The translations under genes were made by a program, and so were the position numbers. 48,335 nt of DNA, from the NCBI GenBank assembly GCA_016932955.1, contig JAFGBV010000014.1:1-48335 (forward strand), given 5' to 3'. Position 1 is the stretch's first letter; every line of letters starts with the position of its first letter. Below are positions 45,039 through 48,335 of this stretch, piece after piece. The notes beneath the pieces are model-generated. The model worked only from the letters and a program-made list of their open reading frames with translations. It was not told where the DNA came from and did no database searches. This DNA comes from Anaerolineales bacterium. Lineage in GTDB: Bacteria; Chloroflexota; Anaerolineae; Anaerolineales; UBA4823.

Positions 45039-45083
45039 CTAATTTGTGTTTATGTGTGGCGGATCACGCGAGGTATTGGGCAT
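45039..45083 (-). CDS. Candidate 14-aa leader peptide before the sheath gene
   Basis: The frame MPNTSRDPPHINTN begins at ATG 45083, only 8 nt after the stop of the DUF4255 gene, behind the near-perfect ribosome site TAGGAGGAAAC. It ends 77 nt before the sheath start. So strong a site before so short a frame suggests either a regulatory leader peptide or the remnant of a deleted gene. No conserved family is known to me. Confidence 0.3.
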   Translation of the reverse strand: MPNTSRDPPHINTN

Positions 45084-45091
45084 GTTTCCTC

Positions 45092-45928
45092 CTACAATTC
45101 CAACTCATATTCTGGGGAAGGTACAGTGATAGAGAACGTCTTGAGTACTTCACCATTGCTGGAGATTGCCAGGGTATAGTCCCCGGCGCGTAAACGACCA
45201 ACGGTGAAGCGCCCGTTCTCATCCAGGTGGATTTTATCGCCACGCTCCACAAGGGTCAGTGTGAGAGATTCATAAGATTTTTGGGTATGTAATTCGCCAC
45301 CCACAGCCCAATAAACGGTGCGGCCGGCTTTCTCCACCAATTCTTGAATTAGCCTTGGTGCTTCTGCCTGGCCAAAACGTAACTCGCGGGTGCGCACGAT
45401 TGGAGCGACAATGGGCTCGTAAGGATCGAGTACCAGGGTAATGGTGAGCGCCACAGCAGGCTTGAGCTCATTATCTATCGTGTTCCATACATCCGTTGGT
45501 TTATCCAGGTCTGCCTCCTGGGCTATTTGCAGGGTGATGGGAACGGGCTGATTCTGCAGGCTGGGTGTCAGTAGGTCTTTAGGCAAGTGCGGTTGGCGGA
45601 AGAGCGCCATTAATACGCGAGCGAGTAAACGATGCTCATCATCAGGGTCATTGGCCCATGCGGTGATCATGTAGTGCAAGTCTACTCGCACCGGATTGCG
45701 CTTCTGGGATACTGTGCCGTCTTTATGACGAGAAATTTGCCAATTTTCTGAGCCGCGTAGCTTGAGGTTTTCGCGCACATCGTACAAGAATATGTTCAAG
45801 GTCGGTCTGCTGAGGCGCGCAGACCACTCGCGCTTGGGTTGATCGAATTTGATCTCGACCTCACCGTTCTTAATGGGGATCTCACGGATTAATAACCTGC
45901 GCAGAACTTCATCCAGGTCGTCAATCAT
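45092..45928 (-). CDS. DUF4255 protein (Afp16/Pvc16-like tail cap)
   Basis: 278 aa. Residues 1-190 match DUF4255 (DDLDEVLRRLLIREIP, RPTLNIFLYDVRENLKLRG, VDLHYMITAWANDPDDEHRL). The last 75 residues form a carboxypeptidase-regulatory-like beta domain (DENGRFTVGRLRAGDYTLAI) that many family members carry. In Afp this protein ends tube and sheath growth and caps the particle. I chose ATG 45928, which overlaps the upstream gene by 8 bp; a longer frame to 45982 would add a non-conserved start. It stands just before the sheath gene. Confidence 0.88.
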   Translation of the reverse strand: MIDDLDEVLRRLLIREIPIKNGEVEIKFDQPKREWSARLSRPTLNIFLYDVRENLKLRGSENWQISRHKDGTVSQKRNPVRVDLHYMITAWANDPDDEHRLLARVLMALFRQPHLPKDLLTPSLQNQPVPITLQIAQEADLDKPTDVWNTIDNELKPAVALTITLVLDPYEPIVAPIVRTRELRFGQAEAPRLIQELVEKAGRTVYWAVGGELHTQKSYESLTLTLVERGDKIHLDENGRFTVGRLRAGDYTLAISSNGEVLKTFSITVPSPEYELEL

Positions 45929-46454
45929 TGGTCCCGCCCCAATTCTCAGGTATCCAATTCTGAAGATTTTCTTGCAGAGCAAGGCAGGCCTGTTCGTAGT
46001 TTGTGTGACCTTCGACGATATCCTTCACAAGGCTACCAAAACGGTCGATTAGATACCAGATTGCCCATGTGGTTTGTACCACTAAGTGGGGATCTGCGCC
46101 GTTATCTGGACAGGTCATCATATGGCGAAAATAGACCCAGCCTCGCTCTTCAGAGATACCAAAACCGGTTAGTGGCAGGTTCTCGTTCAGGTGGTTGCAG
46201 AAGCGACTTATCTCAGTGGCGCGTCCAGGAGCATATTCAAAGGGCAGCGGAGCAAAATATTGCAAAAATGAAGGGTCTTTCAGGTTGGGCAGGTACATCA
46301 GCTCCACCCGCCAGTTCCAGGGTCGGTAGTCTCCATCTTCCAGCGCTACCATTAGCTGGTCAACGGGGGCCTCATCGCCAGCGACTACCAGACGGGTGAT
46401 GAAGTCATCCTGTTTGAAAGCAGCTATGAAATCTGATAGAGTGGGGCTTTCCAT
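45921..46454 (-). CDS. YbjN-like small protein, possible effector chaperone
   Basis: 177 aa. The pattern LQYFAPLPFEYAPGRATEIS, then FCNHLNENLPLTGFGISEER, then GWVYFRHMM is that of the YbjN/type III chaperone-like alpha-beta fold. The gene lies 19 bp after the DUF4157 gene and overlaps DUF4255 by 8 bp. Small chaperone-like genes beside cargo genes often load their neighbour, so it may escort the DUF4157 protein. No catalytic motif is seen. Family assignment is by eye and moderate. Confidence 0.6.
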   Translation of the reverse strand: MESPTLSDFIAAFKQDDFITRLVVAGDEAPVDQLMVALEDGDYRPWNWRVELMYLPNLKDPSFLQYFAPLPFEYAPGRATEISRFCNHLNENLPLTGFGISEERGWVYFRHMMTCPDNGADPHLVVQTTWAIWYLIDRFGSLVKDIVEGHTNYEQACLALQENLQNWIPENWGGTND

Positions 46455-46473
46455 GTTGATTCTCCTTTATCGG

Positions 46474-48335
46474 CTATGAGCTCCCCAACTTTCGACCCAG
46501 AAGCTCGGCCAATTCTTCCTTCTTCTCTTTTGTATCTACCTGACCAACATCGAGGTCTGTTTTTGATTTCCAAAACTTCCAACCACGACTCTGTTTTACC
46601 TTACCTTCGGATGTGGTTACGCCGAGGGTGCTGCCAATGCGGTTGGCAAAGCCCTTGCCTTCTGTTGAACCGCTGGTCATGTGTTCGATCAGTTTCTCAG
46701 ATTTGCGCTGCTTTTCAGTTTTCAGGGCGCGCTCGATATTGAGCTTCTGGTCGGGTGTTAATGGCCGTGGTGGAAGCGGAGGGGGAGTTGTCGAACCAGT
46801 GCGGGGAGGAAGGGGTGGGGCATTTCGTTGTGTCATTGCTGTCTTAATTGCTTCGCGGCGCTCATCGATATCCTTGCCAGTAATCCATTTGCCGAAGCGT
46901 TTCATCTTACTCTCTTGAGGACGGGTGAGCCCAAGGGTTTTCTCCGCCTCAGTTAGCTTATCGCGGCGGTGCGAGCGTTTCCACATCCCGCGCCCGAGCT
47001 TATAGGCGCCAATACCCAAACCCACGCCGGCTCCGACTCCTGCGAGTGCCCAGCCGACCGGGTTGGAGGCCAATGCAGCAATTCCACCCGCCACGCCCAG
47101 CCCCGCACCTACCGCACCGAGCGCCTTAAGCCCAGCGGAACGCGCCTTATGTTTGTGGGCATATTTGGCAATATCGCCAAGGCTTTGCATTTCCTTTTTC
47201 TTGTCCTGATTTTCGATTCCGGTCAGGCTGCTTTCTTTTTTGCCAATCTCTTCAACTAATCCACCCTTTCCAGTCCAGCCGCCTAACTGGCGCGCTTTGT
47301 GTGCTGAACGCCCCATGCCCCACAGATTACGGCCCAGATCGATGGCGCCTACACCGACACCAAATCCCCCAGCCGTTGAACTGAGTGCTGAGGCAGTTTT
47401 GCCAGCGGCGGTAATTCCCCCAGAGATGGTGCTAAGAACATCGCCAGTGGTTGCTAGCACGCCAGCGCCAGCAGTTTTGGCGCCACCTTTTTCTTTCTTC
47501 CATGCAAGTTCCTTTTTTAGAGGGCTGGCGTTGGGGGCGGTGCGTACTTTACGGGCATTGTAGATATCACGAAAACCGCTGTATGTTCCACCGATATCTA
47601 AGACCGTTTTCGCACCTGAAAGGCCAGCACCAACTCCACCGCCCATTTTCGTGTATTGGGTTTCATTGGGGGTTTTGGCGCTCCATTCGTCCGGCCCCAT
47701 CTTGTAAGGATTCTGTGTGGTCCAGTTGATAATGTTCTCGTATACCGAGGAGCCTGTGCCGACGGCTGATGAGCCCATCGCTCCAGTGATTTTATCCAGG
47801 CGTGTCTCTTCATCGTCATCTTCGCGCTGAACATCTTGATGGATGGATGAAAGGGCGGGGGATAATTCAGCAGGAGCAGGGTGCGTTTGTTTTCTGGGCC
47901 TCTCAGCAGCGCCTTGTTGAACCACGTGAGTTAGCTCATGGGCTAGTAAGTGTTTACCCTGGGATGTGGCAGGATCGTAAAGCCCTGTATCAAAGTAGAT
48001 ATCAGCACGGTGGGTGAAAGCACGGGCGCGCAGCCGCTGGTTGAGCTTGGCTGATTGTCCATCGGTGTGAACGCGCACATTACTGAAATCTGCATCAAAA
48101 TGCATCTCCATCTCTGATCTGAGCTGCGAGGGCAAGGGAGCGCCACGGCCTTGCTGTATAGCGAGCTCCTGGCGGGTTTGATCGTTGACTGGAAAACCTC
48201 CACGCCCAAGTAGTTTGCCCTGGAGTAGTTCCTCCTCCTCTAGAGCACCCTGGCGCTGGATTTCTGGTGCGGGGCTGCGCATTAGTAGTTCTTCTTCCTC
48301 TGGGATATCCTGGCGCTGGATTTCTGGTGCGGGGC
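46474..48335 (-). CDS. DUF4157 'eCIS core' protein, 5' end cut off by the window
   Basis: At least 620 aa; the frame stays open to the right edge, so ATG 48282 is probably not the real start. Numbering from that ATG: a 20-residue repeat (APEIQRQ plus EEEELL), the DUF4157 metalloprotease-like domain (about 47-124) with HELTH at 115-119, a third QR-acidic motif (VQREDDDEE, 151), Gly/Ala-rich hydrophobic stretches (about 270-325 and 383-431) that could insert into membranes, two PPLPPR motifs (489-494 and 501-506) and a Lys-rich end. DUF4157 is the most typical eCIS-linked cargo domain. Whether HELTH still cleaves is unknown. The YbjN-like gene follows after 19 bp. Confidence 0.85.
   Translation of the reverse strand, partial: PAPEIQRQDIPEEEELLMRSPAPEIQRQGALEEEELLQGKLLGRGGFPVNDQTRQELAIQQGRGAPLPSQLRSEMEMHFDADFSNVRVHTDGQSAKLNQRLRARAFTHRADIYFDTGLYDPATSQGKHLLAHELTHVVQQGAAERPRKQTHPAPAELSPALSSIHQDVQREDDDEETRLDKITGAMGSSAVGTGSSVYENIINWTTQNPYKMGPDEWSAKTPNETQYTKMGGGVGAGLSGAKTVLDIGGTYSGFRDIYNARKVRTAPNASPLKKELAWKKEKGGAKTAGAGVLATTGDVLSTISGGITAAGKTASALSSTAGGFGVGVGAIDLGRNLWGMGRSAHKARQLGGWTGKGGLVEEIGKKESSLTGIENQDKKKEMQSLGDIAKYAHKHKARSAGLKALGAVGAGLGVAGGIAALASNPVGWALAGVGAGVGLGIGAYKLGRGMWKRSHRRDKLTEAEKTLGLTRPQESKMKRFGKWITGKDIDERREAIKTAMTQRNAPPLPPRTGSTTPPPLPPRPLTPDQKLNIERALKTEKQRKSEKLIEHMTSGSTEGKGFANRIGSTLGVTTSEGKVKQSRGWKFWKSKTDLDVGQVDTKEKKEELAELLGRKLGSS
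48249..48335. repeat. 60-bp-period in-frame tandem repeat, open at the window edge
   Basis: A 27-bp sequence is identical at 48249-48275 and 48309-48335, with a phase of 60 bp. It encodes PAPEIQRQ, followed in each copy by an acidic EEEELL block, so the unit is 20 aa. At least two copies are present and more may lie beyond the edge. Confidence 0.8.

Overview
The window reads like chromosomal DNA of a mesophilic bacterium of moderate GC content. Chloroflexota (Anaerolineae-like) is my best guess. It rests on the Thr/Pro-rich TPTPTNTP-type linkers in secreted proteins, a HEAT/cyclic-nucleotide nucleotide-transporter protein, extended -10/leaderless-looking starts and the contractile injection gene set. 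This is inference, because no rRNA or marker gene is present. I see no tRNA, rRNA, CRISPR array or intact insertion sequence.

Left part (1-12,950). A copper-response operon csoR-copZ-copA (minus strand, 123-3214) has a clear promoter, with a C-run/G-run palindrome at the transcription start that looks like the CsoR operator. Divergent from it is dnaE2, an error-prone DNA polymerase III alpha subunit. A four-gene exporter operon follows on the minus strand: two split ABC ATPases, one ABC-2 permease and an HlyD-like lipoprotein. It diverges from a NarL-type sensor kinase/response regulator pair whose genes overlap.

Right part (12,964 to beyond 48,335). About 35 kb of minus-strand genes, tightly packed and often overlapping, runs from the right edge leftwards. 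The upstream half is an extracellular-type contractile injection system (eCIS). In transcription order it holds: a DUF4157 'eCIS core' protein (cut by the window edge), a YbjN-like putative chaperone, a DUF4255 cap-like protein, one sheath, two tube proteins, a tail-chaperone-like gene with a DUF6760 second frame, a 51-aa acidic protein, a third tube protein, a 992-aa disordered Pro-rich protein, LysM, VgrG-like spike, PAAR, gp25, baseplate J, a tail protein I fusion, and a wedge/fibre-associated-like protein. The downstream half has no counterpart in the Afp/PVC prototypes: FHA-PDZ, a two-TM protein, FHA/Ig with one TM, an orphan solute-binding lipoprotein, a membrane-tethered PP2C phosphatase, a 1360-aa Calx-beta-like surface protein, and a nucleotide-transporter/HEAT/cyclic-nucleotide-binding protein. 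Several junctions in this half are 4-bp ATGA/GTGA overlaps. The FHA plus PP2C content recalls threonine-phosphorylation control of type VI secretion, so an envelope-anchored, signal-controlled eCIS is a reasonable hypothesis. No AAA+ ATPase, helical tape measure or obvious receptor-binding fibre lies in the window; they may lie beyond the right edge.

The strongest new signal is at 41737-41789. An all-G slippery heptamer sits two codons before the stop of the tail-chaperone-like gene. It is followed after 6 nt by an almost perfect 14-bp stem-loop. The DUF6760 ORF continues in exactly the -1 frame and has no ATG of its own. This is the layout of a programmed -1 frameshift, comparable to lambda G/GT and P2 E/E', but inside an eCIS locus.
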